Translations under genes and position numbers: made by a program
Notes under the pieces: generated by a model
Databases searched by the model: none
What the model was told of the DNA's origin: nothing
Seen by the model: the letters and a program-made list of their open reading frames with translations, nothing else
From: Gracilaria vermiculophylla
Taxonomy: Eukaryota > Rhodophyta > Florideophyceae > Gracilariales > Gracilariaceae
Assembly (NCBI GenBank): GCA_019155205.2
Contig: JAHNZQ020000181.1
Span: 1,472,165 to 1,536,164 of the forward strand
Direction of reading: 5' to 3'
DNA: 64,000 nucleotides
In this document: positions 1 to 13,200 of the stretch, one piece after another
How positions within the stretch are numbered: the first letter of the stretch is position 1
Layout: every line of letters starts with the position of its first letter

Positions 1-142
1 TAATCTCGCCCGCGTGCGCTACAGTATCNNNNNNNNNNNNNNNNNNNNNNNNNNNNNNNNNNNNNNNNNNNNNNNNNNNNNNNNNNNNNNNNNNNNNNNN
101 NNNNNNNNNNNNNNNNNNNNNNNNNNNNCTGACAGTACCACA
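1..142 (+). repeat. LTR copy of the 42-52 kb gypsy family, mostly hidden by a gap
   Basis: Bases 1-28 match the internal LTR stretch that reads TAATCCCGCCCGCGTGCGCT in the sense direction. Bases 129-142 (CTGACAGTACCACA) are the LTR 3' end. The sense of this copy is the plus strand, opposite to the copy that begins immediately afterwards at 143. The 100 Ns replace roughly 400 expected bases, so the gap size is not a measured length. Confidence 0.75.
29..128. other. Assembly gap (100 N)
   Basis: A run of exactly 100 Ns, the usual placeholder for a gap of unknown size. It falls inside an LTR, as does the second gap at 35370-35469, so both gaps are probably repeat-collapse breaks. Confidence 0.97.
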
Positions 143-614
143 CTAAAGGTGGTCTCCAGTATCCGCTGTCGCGAGCCAGGGTAATTCTTAAAGGGGAACT
201 GCAATCACCAAGCGGAGGGGGAGGTTCACTGGGCGGACAATGCTCCTACAGGCGCTGCTATGATGCGACCTGGGGATCGGCGGCTTAGAAACCTGAGTTG
301 ATGGACGAGAGACTCCAACCGGAAAAGTAGATGAAGACTCAAGGGTGCTTGTCTTTACTTCCCCAAAGATGGAGCTCCACCGGCAGATTAGGTATCAAGC
401 CGGGAGCCCGCCTCGGCAGGTCTCGCTACTGTACTAATTACCTGCTTAAATTAACTAAAATAAATAGTAATTCTACCGTCTCTTAAGGATTCCGTAGCGC
501 ACGCGGGAGGAGTTCTGCACCACGTGGCCCAGCTAATAAAATACGAGCCCTCCTTAGGAATATTATACCATAAGGCCCCACCACCATTTTTCCCTTAGGA
601 GCCCCTGTACTACA
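143..614 (-). repeat. 5'-truncated LTR of the gypsy family (minus sense)
   Basis: This aligns with the LTRs at 42462-43018 and 51224-51775 from the AAAGGTGGTCTCC block through to the GTACTACA terminus. About 80 bases are missing on the side next to position 142. It abuts an oppositely oriented copy directly. No reading frame of interest lies inside it. Confidence 0.85.
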
Positions 615-1479
615 TTTATGAGCACTTTCCCGATATAGGCAGGGCAGACGCACTCAATCACCAAATCCATGAGACTTCAAAGTCGGAACTACATGGGATT
701 TACTTTAACAGTATGCAGAAGACGTCTTGTAAAGCTCTGTGCGATCGCTTCAAACAGCTCATTTTGCAGCAGAGGAGAATGATATAAAACCCAATGCCGC
801 GTGACGAATTCTGAAAGAATACGGAGAGAAAGAGCTTCTGATAAACGATTGTTTCGCGGAAATATACGAAAACGCCGAGTCTCTCCATCCGGAGAATGAC
901 GATCAGAAAAAACATGATTAGCGTCTGGCTGTTTCTGGAGAGAATACATGGGGTATGGCGTTAAAAAATGAGCATCTCCGAAGGAAAAAGCACGCAAGGG
1001 GGTTCTAGTTCTCCCTTTATTCAGAAAAGCAAGCGGTTGCGTGAAGGGGAGGCATCGTACTCTGATCACAACTGATGCTGATCTTTTTTGCTCACGGAAA
1101 GGAAAGACACGCGATTGGGAGTAGAAGGGCTGAGTGTTCAGAGAGGGGGTTAGTGTCGAGCAGGAAACGTCTAGGTAAGAGACCTATAAGTTCGAGGCGA
1201 TATGGATTGCAACATATCGCAGGCCCGCGCATGAAGAAAGGAGGTTACAGATTGACACAGAGAAGAGCGGAAGAAAACGATGCAAGAGAGAGTAAAGATG
1301 GCGGACATACTTGAATTACTCGCCCAGAGGCTAAAAACCGAGTTGCTTCTGTAGAGAATCACTCGAGCTCCAGGGCCTAAAGTGCTCTTGATTGGGAGAC
1401 GTAGCTAGCTGAAACTTTTACGTACTCCTAAAAGCAAGGCACCAGGCATACAAAGTAGTGCGATACGTTTCCTTCTCTA
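615..1479. other. No recognisable gene
   Basis: Only short unrelated open frames occur here (for example 1075-1314). I recognise no domain, RNA gene or repeat. Confidence 0.5.
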
Positions 1480-2672
1480 TCAATGAATGTCATGAAAGTG
1501 AAAAGGAGCACATATGTTAAGTACAAGAGACCCAACGTAAACGTGTGCTCTATAGGGAGCCGCGTGTATTCGTTTCTTCTCCAGATCTATTTCAGGTCCT
1601 GGTCGTTCAAAGCTACCGCATTTTGCACCTTTTTTAATTGCTATGTTCTTATGAAACTGCTCCGCTGTTACGGTTGCCGGATGACAGGCTTCATGTAGCA
1701 ATGTCTGAAGTACTGTGCTGCGTTTCCGAATATGCAGCACTGATGACCAAAATCTTACAAAAAGCTTTCTAGTGCATCTCAAAGTCCACTGTTATAGAGC
1801 AAGCTCGTGTCGTGCTTACGACCAAGCTCAGGACTTCACAAGGAAAAACGTCCGTCAAACGTAGTCACCCTGTAGTATATCAGACAGTGCATGCACTTGT
1901 GCGCTAAATAGGATAACCTCTGGTTGCTATTCGTTCCCCCAAATTGCAACATTTTGATCTCGATGCCGTCAATAAGACACATACAAGTATGGAGGTGGGC
2001 TCCAGAACGAAGAATGGCCTTGGAATATGTAGCAGCTTCTGGCTGAAGCAGTTTGTGGTATGTACTCATCACATAATGTTCCTGGAGCTATACAACCCTT
2101 TCCAAAACGTCCAAGAGGATCTGAGTAGAATTCGAGTGTCTCATCCCAAACACATTTCTGAGTTTGTAGCAGTGTGTGCCGGGAACACGACAGAGCAGAA
2201 CAATAAAGCCATAAACGAAAGTATCGCTTTCAAACCTACCCTGCTTCGTGGGTCAATCTATGCAGCACATAACCGGAAAAAGACGGCCAAGATCTCAATT
2301 TCGAGATCGAAACTCATGGTTCAAAGATTTCATGTTGGACATAGTGCGTCTAATTTGGAAGGCTTCTGCCCTGAAGCTTTCTGTATTTCTTTTGGCCTTC
2401 TGCTCGATTTGCATGCAGGGTAGTAGGATATGTGCTCTAGTATCATCGGAGCGGTGCATTTGTATGAGCCTTCCCGTAAGTCTACGTCTTGCGATCGCCG
2501 TACCAATGTTAAATTCCTCTTGGCGAACTGTTGTAAAGTCGCTACCCTCAATGCCGAAAGCAGAGAAGTGTGGAAGAGAAAATAATAATGAATGAATACA
2601 TGAATTAGTGGTTGCATAAATCAACATTTGATTTTTCGTACGACAGAAGTTCGTACCCGCGGTGGTTTCCAC
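1480..2672 (-). pseudogene. Decayed PIF/Harbinger (DDE_4-type) transposase
   Basis: The minus-strand frame at 1836-2072 contains a stretch typical of Harbinger DDE nucleases: LIDG (first catalytic Asp), then an NQR...HKCMH block and TTFDG. Reading on through several stops gives GRKHD, where the second Asp is expected, then a block like the usual Y-G-D-A-Y-x-x-R-P segment. At about 1540-1600 a DLK-IW motif matches the segment after the catalytic Glu. The Glu itself appears lost. The N-terminal part (2072-2672) is open but only weakly similar. Frameshifts and stops make this a relic. I found no clear terminal inverted repeats, so the element ends are not defined. It belongs to a different Harbinger lineage from the one at 39-42 kb. 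Confidence 0.6.
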
Positions 2673-4157
2673 GTCAATTAAATTGGCTACGAAGATGCAT
2701 ACGGCGTAAATACTCTATGGACTTGTTTGTCCTTCTGCAAAGCTAGCACAAAGTATGACAAAGAGCTGAAGTAATCAATACTGTCAATCATGTTAAGAAT
2801 ATGACATAAATTTACAGGAAAGAATTCGATATTGCTTAAAACAGCGATGGACCTTAAGAGAAGATCCGGCAAGGCAATGGATAAACGCTACGTGCAATAA
2901 GGAAAACACAACAGGCCAAAAACTCAAAAGTGCTGCATTTATCTATAGTTTTTCTCTATGGTGGATCATCTTCCACATTCTAATCATGGATGAATCCCAA
3001 CATCATGTCACGCTAATAAAAAATATCCCATTTCAACTCCAAAACTACTATCGAGAACAGAATTGGAACTCAAGCCACACACTACACAATATACACATCC
3101 ACTGGTAATCATAATGGATAATACACTTAATGTGGGCACACAACAGCAAACGCCAATGTAGTTGTGCACAGGTCAGTCTAATCCAATCGTGTTGACAAAA
3201 ATTACTTTCTGTTCACCCAATCAGGGAATTGAAACGTTTTTTATGACCATTTCATCAGTTTGCAAGCCTCTCTCTTTGTTTTCGGTGTTCTCGAACCTCA
3301 ATATATTATTTATCACCAGAAGCATCTGCCTTTTCACATTTTCAATGACCCCCTTTCAAAAACTCACGTTAAAAGTTGGTCTCTCACTCTCTTTCTCACA
3401 TTTGTCACGTGCTGTAACATGAAACTTTGGGTAGCATGCATTACGTCAATCATTCACATTTTAGATGAACCTATTCTGCTGAAGTTATATCGCGGTGCCG
3501 TCAGTACATGATATCACTAGGCATGTTTTGGCCCAATTCCTGAATAGTGAGACTGATGCCACATTCTTAGGACTCGCAACTCTCAGATCGATCTATAGGG
3601 ATTTCGAGAATTTGAAAAAGATCTGCGTGACTTTAGTGCTTGCTACGCAGTGCGATCAGATAGGAAAATTATTCCCAAAGCTCGAGAAGTAGTGGGTGGC
3701 GTGATATGAATGACCAAGCTCGACGTCCACGATTTCGATGATCTAACACAAAAAAAATGCATTTATGAAACCAACAAATCTGCCATCCCGTATCCTAAAA
3801 CCAAACTCACTTGGTGTTACAGTAATGATTTGTATCAGTTTTGGGAGTCTAACTCCAGTGCGGTACGATTCAATACAATAAAAGTAAGAAATAGTAGAGT
3901 ATAAAGCGTAAACATTCCATTCGAGAGGTCTACCACCTCACAGGGTCGTGTATATTTCACGCTGTACGTCAGTTCAAGACTCAAAAAACTGCCCAAAGAC
4001 TACATGCATGTTTTCTATGAATGCTTTTTATATTTCAGATAGATATCTCTCTCCGTGGCTTTTCTAAATGAAAAGCTTATTTTGAGTACGTCTTTTTCTG
4101 GGCGATTCCCGAATTTATATATTTTCCTCTAAGCACAAGGGTCAAAATCTTTTATAC
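2673..4157. other. AT-rich DNA without recognisable gene
   Basis: Short frames at 3162-3511, 3495-3692 and 3710-3904 read as unrelated peptides. I see no conserved motif, tRNA or inverted repeat. The stretch is probably further decayed transposon sequence. Confidence 0.45.
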
Positions 4158-4710
4158 TGTGTTACCGTCAGTTCTCCTTTCGAGATGGTAGTGCACAACG
4201 TCCGTTAGGTGTTTTGTTGACTCCAAACGTGCAAGTTCCTAAGGGTAGTCTCCGGTAATCGCTGTCACAAGCCGGGGGAATTCTAAAAAGGGTGTCCGTA
4301 AACACCAAGCGGAGGGGGAGGTTCATTCGGCGTAAAATGCTCTTACAGGCGCTGCTACGAGGCGACTTGGGGATCGGCGGCTTAGAAACTTCAGGATATT
4401 TGACAAGCGTCTCCAACCGGAAAAATAAACGGGGAATCAAAGGTACTTGGTTTACTTCCCCAGAGGTGGAGCTTGACCGACAAATTAAGTATCACATCGG
4501 GAACCCGTATCGGCAGATCTCACTACTGCAGTAATCACCTGCAACAATTAACTAAAATAAATCTAAATTCTACCACACCTCAAGGGTACTGTACCACACG
4601 TGGGCCGAGTTGTGCACCACGTGGCTCAGTTAATAAATTAAGACCCCTCCTGAGGAATATCCAGTCGTGAAGCCACACCGCAATACCACTTAAGGATCCA
4701 CGGTACTCCG
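4158..4710 (-). repeat. Degenerate solo LTR of the gypsy family
   Basis: This is full-length relative to the LTRs at 42.5 and 51.5 kb (552-557 bp) but strongly diverged, with blocks such as CACAACGTCCGTTAGG and CAAGCGGAGGGGGAGG kept. It begins TGTGTTACCG and ends at the equivalent of the TACTACA terminus. The flanks are TATAC (4153-4157) and TATAT (4711-4715), a 4-of-5 target-site duplication. No internal region is present on either side, so it is a solo LTR formed by LTR-LTR recombination. Confidence 0.85.
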
Positions 4711-5650
4711 TATATAATAAAAGAACGGTACCAGGAAGTGGATTTCCAAATCCCACAGTTTGAGATCTTAGTGAGCAGGGGAACGCACAGGTGACATAAT
4801 GCCCTATCGAAAAATACCAGGATTCAAAACCTATTACTTTTCTATATGTCTATTTGTTCATACCTTAACGGATTTGCAGGTGCCAGCGTCCCCGTCGCCG
4901 CCCCAGATGTATTCGAAGCACAATTATTGCTATCAGAGTTTCACTTACCACAGAACTTTCATGTTTCCGACCACAACACTTTATTTTGCGATTGATCTTT
5001 CATGTTGACAGAAAGAAACTCCCAATATGAATTCTCAAGTCCAATTCTATAACGTTTTCAATAGATTTTTGGGTTTCTCTAACGACTTTTGTGTTCGATT
5101 CTCAGTTTTTGCTCCTGCATTCCTGATATTTTTATTTTTTCTTCCGAGGACATTGGTATCTGAACCACATAGATCTATCAAGCGTTCTCCTTGAACATCA
5201 CACTCATTGAGACTCTATCGCTAAGCGTAGATGGTACAACTTCGGCCTGCCGAACTTCCTAATTCTTTATGCTCTTTGGAAGAACTGCGACCTGGTCAAC
5301 ACTACCAGAGAAAGATCCAGATATCCTTCTGGTGCTTCTTTCTCTTTAGCCATTGCACAAAATGTTTCTTCATAAACCGACTTTGAGAAGTATTGCCACG
5401 CAGCTTCTGCCTTCCGAAAATGAACCAATCTCTGCCACACAAGTAGCAGACCATAGATCATAACGAAAGATAAAATATGGATAACAGGAAGCTATTTATA
5501 GTTAAATAGCTATCTTTTATCTAGTACTCATGCTTAAACGCTTGTGTTTGTGTAAATGTAAATTTGCCACGTATCTAAAGTTCCGAAACTGCGAGCCACT
5601 CTTCTTCAAAAAATGTTAACTTAGAAGTAGGCTATTGATATTTGAACCAC
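4711..5650. other. No recognisable gene
   Basis: AT-rich sequence with only short frames (4799-5008, 5267-5461). I see nothing else in it. Confidence 0.45.
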
Positions 5651-5722
5651 GGCGGGGCTTGAACCCGCGACCCCTGTATCTGGGCCCATAACTATTGAAA
5701 AACAATTGAGCAACTCCGGCGC
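5651..5722 (-). repeat. tRNA-derived (SINE-like) element, B box intact
   Basis: Read on the minus strand, this has an A-box-like GTTGCTCAATTG, the palindromic core TTATGGGCCCAG and a perfect B box (GGGTTCAAGCCC) with a paired T stem (GCGGG/CCCGC). No 7-bp acceptor stem can be formed around it, so it is not a functional tRNA gene. The same order of blocks recurs at 29375-29440, which supports a dispersed tRNA-derived family. Confidence 0.55.
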
Positions 5723-8700
5723 TCCTGCGCTGGTTCGCTGTACGTGTCCCATGACTTGTCATACTCCTCCTCTTTTCCTGAGGACGTCGGCCCATCTCGA
5801 GCTGTGCTATCAGCCAGGCAAAGAGTATGTTACAGTGCATCGCGCTTTCAGTGGCAGCGTACAAAGATCCCAGATCTGCGTTACTTTTGGCTAACAAAGT
5901 AAAGTTTTACACCAAAACGGGCTGTCAATATAAAACACATTTTTCTACGACAGACATTCTACGGAACAAAACATTTTAGCTCTAGTTACCTCCGGTCGCA
6001 AAGAATACGGAGTTTTAACATAACACGTTTTGTGTACATACCATTTTTGTACCGACATACGTGATGCTTACTGGCGATATGATTGTAAATTAACAGGCGT
6101 GCGACATAGTAGTGGTAGTGAAATAATAAATAAGTATCAATGAAGCACGCCAGGGAGCATATAGAATGTCCATTCACATAAGATGCTACTTTCTCAAAAC
6201 AGAAGTTGGACTATGCTCTGGTAGTATAGTCGGAGAATGTTCTAGTGTTTAAGTACTCCCTGTAATCATATTTGCTCCGAGTCTAATTGTTAGTAGAATT
6301 CTAACAAGTACGTTTTAGGAGTAGATATTTATTCAAACGCACTCTACAGTCGGCAGCGAGTCGGGTGTTCTCATGGTAGTTCTGCAGCCATTCGTAAGCG
6401 TTGGAAGAGAATCAAAGGTCTGCACTATACGTAGGGAGGTTCTTAAGCTCTTTTCATGCTTCTAAGTAAGGTAAACATCTTTAGGCTAGAGTCTTAACTT
6501 CTGCTATTTTAACCATCACCGCGAAATTACTCATCTGACTCATAGTCACACAGTCACCAAGGCACCGTATCCGTTTTATAACTCTAGTAACTTTAGTCTT
6601 TCGGTTCTCCTATACTTCTGGTAATTTTACTGCTACCATTTTTATTCCTTCGGACCAACTGCACACTTCTTTTTGGTCTGGCTACACCTGCGCTCTATAT
6701 AAAAGGACCCACTTCAATGCTACTGACTACCCGTGCGCCACACACTGTACCTCATCTTGGTCCTCTGAATTAGAAATAGGGGGCACCTAGCGATTTATCG
6801 AAAAGCAATAGTTCCGAAAGAAGTGGATACATGGGATACGATATGTGTCTGGGGACTGCTGTTCAATTCTTTTACGAAACATCTACCCACTTCTTCTGGA
6901 ATAACATGAAAGTTTCCAAAACTCTTTTGATAGGAGAGGAGTTTGGCTCTTACCCCGAACAACCCACTCTCGGCAATCAATAGAAGGTATAAAGGAAGCA
7001 CACCACCAGAGCATCCTGCAGCTGTCCTTAAAATGGCGGCAAAGTCTTGATTCAAGGATGAAGAGAAAGGCGTGCCGCACGGACCCTTTTCACCAGTGCG
7101 ACCGACCAATCGGCAGCCGGAGAAGAAGGAGAAAGTGTACGGTTGTCAATTCTTTGCTTAGACGTTAACCCGATCACCTCCATATTACTTGCACGCGCAC
7201 AGAGGGAATACACTGAAAAGATCCCTTCTGATGTGTACCTGGTTTTATAAAAGGACGACAAGGCTTATGTATACCAAATGGTCTAGAATTTCGTACATGA
7301 GCGTCAGATGGTAGCTCCTCTTCAAAGCCAGCCATCAACTCCTCCGTCGGGACCAGTGTGAGCGACAAATAAAGAAGTGACGAAAAAGAATTGTTTCACA
7401 GCGTGGCTAATCAGACTGTTCCCCCCACTACCTCGAGGGTTGTGCAGCTACAAAGCACAGACGGAAAATAAACAGGCTCTCGGAACGAAGAGGCCATGGT
7501 AGTTCACTACCTCCAACACCAATTGATAGAGTCGTCTAGAGAGCCAGAAGAGGCTATCCTAACGTTAGAGGCTCGGCATATTCAAAAACCCGGTACTGAC
7601 GGAAGCTTAAAAACGAGAGAAGTCCAATCAGAAGAACAAACGAGCTTTAGGGTCTGGCTCGGACAGTTCAAGTTCCGAATCCGAAATGTACCTATAAACG
7701 GATCAAGAGGGAGATCGCAGATGGAGAACGCGAAGAAAGTCCCATCGATAGGGGAAATAGCGCTTAACTGATAAATCCCATTCGCGGGCTTCGTTGGATT
7801 GAAATTCTGATGATGGGAACTTGTAAGTAATGTAGCCATTGAATGACTTGTTCACGTAAGATTCCGACTTCCATACCTAAAACGTTCCTATAGACCAGTC
7901 CCAACGCCTAAAATAGTGAAAGAGTCTAAAAAATATTGATTACGCAGCATCGTTGTTCTTGTCTAAAAATGTGAGATACAACCTTTAATGGTGTTGGTAT
8001 CATCAAAGTTATCGATATCCTCCAAAATGCTTAAGCGTTAATCTGCCCAAATTGACTTTTTTGAATGCGCTTCCATTTCATTGGTTTTATGTCACTTTAA
8101 ACCAGCAGCAGGCTTGTTGCACTACACTTGAGTGCGTGGAAATACCGTGGTGGTAAATACGAATGCCGCCGAGATGCTCAGCACATATTCTCATGTGTTG
8201 AAGGTTCTGCCGCAGAAGTATCCTACCGATGATGTATTGGAAGCCGCTTTTGTGGAGGTACTGGATCGTCACCCACGTCTCTTGTTGATCGAGCTAGACT
8301 TCGCACAGACACTATACGACCTTTCGGTGTGATAACGTACTTCATAAACTTCTGTTGAAGGCATCATACGCCAAAAACATAGATGAGGCAATTAGTGGAC
8401 AGGCTGCAAACAATTTACAAAATACTCCTTAGGTGATCTAGAACGCACTTTTTCGATACGCCTAAAAGAAATGGTATCAACCACCGAGCAAAGCAATTCA
8501 TTCAGTTACTAATAGATAGTACCTCTAGGCAGAATCCAAACTCCATGAGGTTTCTGGAGATACGTTGTTGAGCTGAGTACAAAATGCTTTTCACTTCTTT
8601 ATGCCTCCTATTTGATCCACCCTTTTCGAAAACAGGAGCCGATACCACCATGAAGGCTACTGCTATAAAAATATTTTACTACTTACATATACTTCAGCTG

Positions 8701-8999
8701 CTGTTCAACTGGCTCTCAGTAAACCGGATGAAAACTCCCAGCAGCTAAAATCATTTTTTTAATATAAACTAAGCTCCTGATGGAGTTGTGAAAAGTTGAT
8801 TGGTTCCATTTTTTCTTCAGATTCTACAAACCTGCAGATGTGCATCATTGAGCCTGGTTTCTCATAAATGTTTTGGAGATCTTTAGATGCTATCGAATGT
8901 GGGAGAGGAATGGCAATCAAAACTGAGTTTCACTTTTACACACTACAACAAGACTGTATGCGATTGTTAGATGATCCAGGGTGATTTGTACAGACGCAG
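5723..8999. other. Unassigned decayed sequence
   Basis: Several open frames occur (6795-7109 and 7174-7368 on minus; 7496-7771 and 8132-8332 on plus) but none shows a motif I recognise. The plus-strand frame at 7496-7771 lies about 0.8 kb downstream of a strong TATA box and could be a gag remnant. That is a guess. Confidence 0.4.
6696..6706 (+). promoter_or_regulatory. TATA-box-like site
   Basis: TATATAAAAGG is a near-perfect core promoter element in a pyrimidine-rich setting. No intact gene follows. It may be the promoter of a decayed LTR. Confidence 0.35.
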
Positions 9000-10950
9000 A
9001 CACTGCTCATTGCATCCAAAATGTGATGATCTCCGATTTCAATATGCTTGACTTTGCGCATTCTAAGATCAGTTTTCGTGCAGGAAGTCGATACCAGGTT
9101 GTTTTAGTACAACAGTACAGGGAAAGCATACTCAATTTTCCGGTCTTTCCAGACTTTTGAAGGCCATTTAAATTTAGTGATAAACTTAGAAAGGGTATCA
9201 AATTCAGCTCCCCTTATAGAAAGAGCGGACAAATTCTGCAACTTAGAGCTGCACATAACAACTCCATATGACTGGGACCATATTCACCAATGCAGATGAT
9301 CAGATCCTCTTTCAAGCGACGGTTTTTCAAGTCGTTATCCTGATCGGTGACAACCCACACTGCTTCAGCTGTAGAGCACCTTCACGGAATAATAAAAATG
9401 TAGTCAATACTTTCGAACAAATAACTAGCAACTGTCTTTATACAATACCAATGTTGAGTGAAAGGATAATATACACCGAACTGTTGCAGAAGCAGCTAAA
9501 TCAGGGTCTGACTTTTTGTGCAGAAAAAATATAGATTCCATATGTTCCAAGTGAGAAACGGTAAAAAGGAAAGCCAACTCTGATTCAGAAAAACTAGCTG
9601 GAGAATCATACAATCAAATTGATGACGGGTATCGCGGTCTACGTTCCCGAACGTGGGCAATGATCGCGAATTAAGTGAGTACGATGTGGTGTGCACACGG
9701 GGTACCAGAGAAGGGGCACACTACTTGGCGTCCAATCTCTCGCAAGATTGGTCGGTGATGCCCAAGGGGTTTCTTTTACAGGGTTTACACGGCAGTCGGT
9801 TCCTCAGCAAGTACCGAAACGCAAATCAAATCGGACAGGCCCATCAGCGTCTAGCGCACGGGGTGGTTTGGCCACGAATCCGGCTTGCAAGTTTCAAGCA
9901 GTTGCAGCGGTGCATTCTGTAAGTCCCCGGTAATTTCTTCAACGCAGGAGCGAACTCAAGTGCGCCACCATTCTCCGAACGGATAGCGCATATTGCGTAT
10001 GTTGCATCATAAAGAATCTCGGCAAGGGTACTACAAAGACAGATTCCATGTATGGGACAGAAGCCTGTAAGATTTTTAAAATAACGAAACTGATAGAACA
10101 TGACAGGTCTTGCCCGCTCGTCAATTGACATTCCCAAATATGTATCCACAAGTACCATTACTCGGTACTGCGTAACAGCTTGATTATTAGCCCACTTTCA
10201 GAGATCTACAGAACGAAAAAATTCTTGGATGATCCACAACGGCCCAACGACTACTTGCGGACTGTTATATTTTAAAACTAAGTAATACGCTGAAGTAATG
10301 GAATGAGAACAAATGTTACCGAGACGTGAAAATACTCTTATACGAAATTCGTAGAGCTTCCTGTCTTCCGTATGAAGACATGAAAGTTTTACGATCTGCT
10401 CATCTGTATCATCTAAACTTGGGGTTCCAAGGAGTTCCTTCCAGACTAAAGCTTCTGTAGGCATATTCTTTTACAGATACGTACCTTATACACCAATATG
10501 GTGCGCGTCCTAATCCATATCAGTAACAGCAACCCTCATTGCCAAGAAAGTTTCAAATTACAACACAAAGGCACACAATTGGCTTATGTTAGAGCATTTT
10601 GGAATTTTTTCAAAGCATCAAGACGGGCTTTAGAAAGTAGTAGGCTTCTATTACGGTCCGGATTGAGACGGAAGATTATCAAAAAGAGCACAGCATGGCC
10701 ATTCCCAGAAACTACGTTTTCAAAAGTTCCTAAAGGAAGAGCCGTATCAAACGCGGCCCGTGATGTTTACATCCAATGAAATGCTTCCCAAGATGAAAAA
10801 TGATCCCTTAAGTTGGATTGTTCTGAAATTCTGAAACCATTTTTGAAGGCACGAATGGTGGTAAAAAAAAGCATTTTTGACATCAGACGGATATACGCCA
10901 AGTTCCGTACTGTAGGCGGATGGCTCGGGAATATGGTTTATATACCCAGT
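9000..10950 (-). pseudogene. Ty1/copia RT and RNase H remnant
   Basis: Minus-strand fragments appear in the order expected for copia pol. At 10198-10464 is a segment aligning with the RT stretch before the YVDD region; it matches the copy at 36377-36604 in lines such as A-x-x-W-K-E-L and D-D-T-D-E-Q-I-V-K-L. At 9844-10158 is the YLGM-x-I segment of late RT followed by the Y-A-x-x-A-I-x-x-x-R helix and an L-P-G-T-Y block. At 9016-9090 is the RNase H end (K-V-K-H-I-E-I). Many stops and frameshifts interrupt it. The left end near 9000 is set by loss of similarity. The right end abuts the pogo element. Confidence 0.6.
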
Positions 10951-10954
10951 CACG

Positions 10955-10980
10955 GTACCCTTCTCACAGGCTTGATTTGG
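10955..10980 (+). repeat. Left TIR of pogo-like element
   Basis: Begins GTACCCTTCTCACAGG. It pairs with 13201-13226 as an inverted repeat with one mismatch. Confidence 0.85.
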
Positions 10981-11179
10981 TCACGTTAACATTTTATGTA
11001 AAATCTGCCATTTAGCCCCCATGCAGGCCGTTTTTGGGGTACCCAATTTTCTGTTTCTGAGCGCAGCAGACGCCATCCGGCTCAATTTGAGCACCCCCGC
11101 AGCGACATATCTACCGAAGCTGTGACAATCCCAACAAAGACCGTGCAGCATCATGATGCAAATCTGTGCGGCAGCCCAT

Positions 11180-13042
11180 TTATTTCTCCGACGCACCTGA
11201 CGCAAATCGCCTGCGCCACTGACCAACTGGAATATCGTCGAAGCAGTCGTAAACTGTAGACTCTACATCACGGGTTACGTTTTCGAGACCTACTGGTTCA
11301 GCATTCTCTTTATCCAATCCCCTCATGTCAGATAACTCTCGGATTTGGACGCCGAGTATCCGGGAATCCTCCATCTTAGACTTTGACAACTGTGCATCCT
11401 GAAACGACGTTTCAAGTCTCCTCGACGTCAATATCTTGCATTTTTGCATGCCTCCGCCGTTTTTACGAGCCTTACGACTACAATTAGCACTTTTTGGAGC
11501 CCTTATCTCCTGCTGGAGAATCGTGTTGACCCTATATTTGGTCTGGATAAGAGCAGAAACCTTGGCAAGAGCTCGAGATGCGGGGTATCTTCCGTCCGTA
11601 AGGCGATGTATTTCAGACTGCAGCGCAATATTATGACTCCTGGCGGCCGTGACCTTGCCCAACATAGCTTCAGATTGGGCGGAGGTATGACCTGCATCTA
11701 CGTGCTCGCTTAAGGGGTTGTCGATCTGTCTTGAAGAAATAGCGAAGCGAACGAATCTGAAGTCCATTGGCCACATCCCGCACTTCACAAAAGACATCCT
11801 GGCATCGCTTGGTGTGATCGCTTGATGGCCAGCTACTGCTAACTTGATTTTGTAAGACGTATTAGCCCACGAGAGGTGTGCCATGGCCAACAACTCATCT
11901 CTAGTTTTTCGAACTGTGCGTTGAAACGTTCGGTTCACTAGCTGATCGCAAGGCTGTAAAATGTGGGTTGTATTTGCGGGAAGACGCACGACGATAATAT
12001 TCAATCGCTGACATGTCTCAATCCACTCCAAGCCTTCTCTAGAGCTGTGTCCGTCTACCAAGAGCAAAATGTGCTTATCGGAAGGAATGGTTTTCCTGGC
12101 ATGGGCATTTACATGTTCAGCGATTTTCACAATTACACTCCGGTCGACGGAGCCAGACTTTGTTACATGAATTGCAGTTTCCGGCGGCAACCAGCTATCT
12201 TCGCAAAGCCAATGGGGTACTCCGAGTGCATTAGTAAAGTCCTGCTTCTGTAAAGGGTCTCGCCAAGTCTTAACGATTCGTTTTTCAGAAGCTACAACAA
12301 AAAGAGGGGCAACGTTGCCCGCAGCCGAAATAGCGATTCCGGGTGTCACATGTTTCCCAGCGTCTCTGATACTGCGCCTAGCACCACCACTGTGTGTAGA
12401 CGCCGAAGCATAGCATCTGACTTTTCTTCCAAATTCTCCGGATACGGCGGTTTCATCCCAATTCCAAATTCAACTGGCATCGGCAAGTATACCCGCATGT
12501 TGTTGCTCCACCTCCTGCAGCGCGTTCTTCAAACTTTCAATATGTGTCTTGTTTTGCGCTGCTAGTCGTACCCCGGTCACGTTTTCAGCTACCCTGTACA
12601 CCAAGGCCCGGTTCCGAGCTCGAAATGATCGAATGGCGTCAGGGGAGGGCACACCGTTAGCGTATCCGTTACATTTATCAGCTGCTATTTTTGCATGTAC
12701 AGTGGTCATGACTGTGTTATCCACTGCAAAACCCTGCGCCGCGGCGTGTAAAGTGCGCTTAACGACGAGTTCTTCTTCGTGGGTCGATAAGACTGTCTTC
12801 CGCCCAGCATGGTGAAGCACAGGGTCAAGCAGCTTTTCGAGCTCGACCTTGTTGGAGTTGTCAAAGTATTTCTTAATGCGCGTACTCGTGGTTCTAGAGA
12901 CCCCTGTCTTTGTAGACGCCTTTAAGGCACTAACACCTTTTTGAATAAGCGACGGGGCTTTTGCTCTTATGTCTTTTTCTTCTTTTCGCTTTTTGATTCT
13001 TGCGTTGTGGGCGAGAGTTTGTGTTCTCATGGACGGAGGCAT
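11180..13042 (-). pseudogene. Pogo-type DDE_1 transposase, one in-frame stop
   Basis: From ATG at 13042 the frame runs 621 codons and is broken only by TGA at 12470-12472; both halves are in the same frame. The first 190 residues contain a basic N terminus and a helix-turn-helix-like segment (about residues 32-62, SALKASTKTGVSRTT). Just after the stop comes NWDETA, the first catalytic Asp block. LLLVDGHSS carries the second Asp and LQPCDQ the third, 35 residues later, so the triad is D-D-35-D and fully preserved. The tail is basic and glutamine-rich, as expected for a DNA-binding nuclease. It lies within matched TIRs. The single TGA could be a recent mutation, a sequencing error, or a site that is read through. 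All else looks functional, which suggests late activity relative to the copia relics around it. Confidence 0.85.
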
Positions 13043-13200
13043 ACTGCTATGGACGGGTCAATATGAACCTGGGGAGGTGGATGGACGGATAAGCTGTTCG
13101 GGTACACGATGTCAGCGAATGAGGAAGATTGAGTAGATTTCAAGAGGCGGAAGAGTGCAGACGCTATTTTGCTTTAGGTATGCCCAAATTAAGCCATTGC

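Noticed and set aside
5651..5722. A functional tRNA gene on the minus strand.
   Set aside because: T arm and B box are good, but no acceptor stem can be paired and the anticodon arm is irregular; better read as a SINE-like unit.
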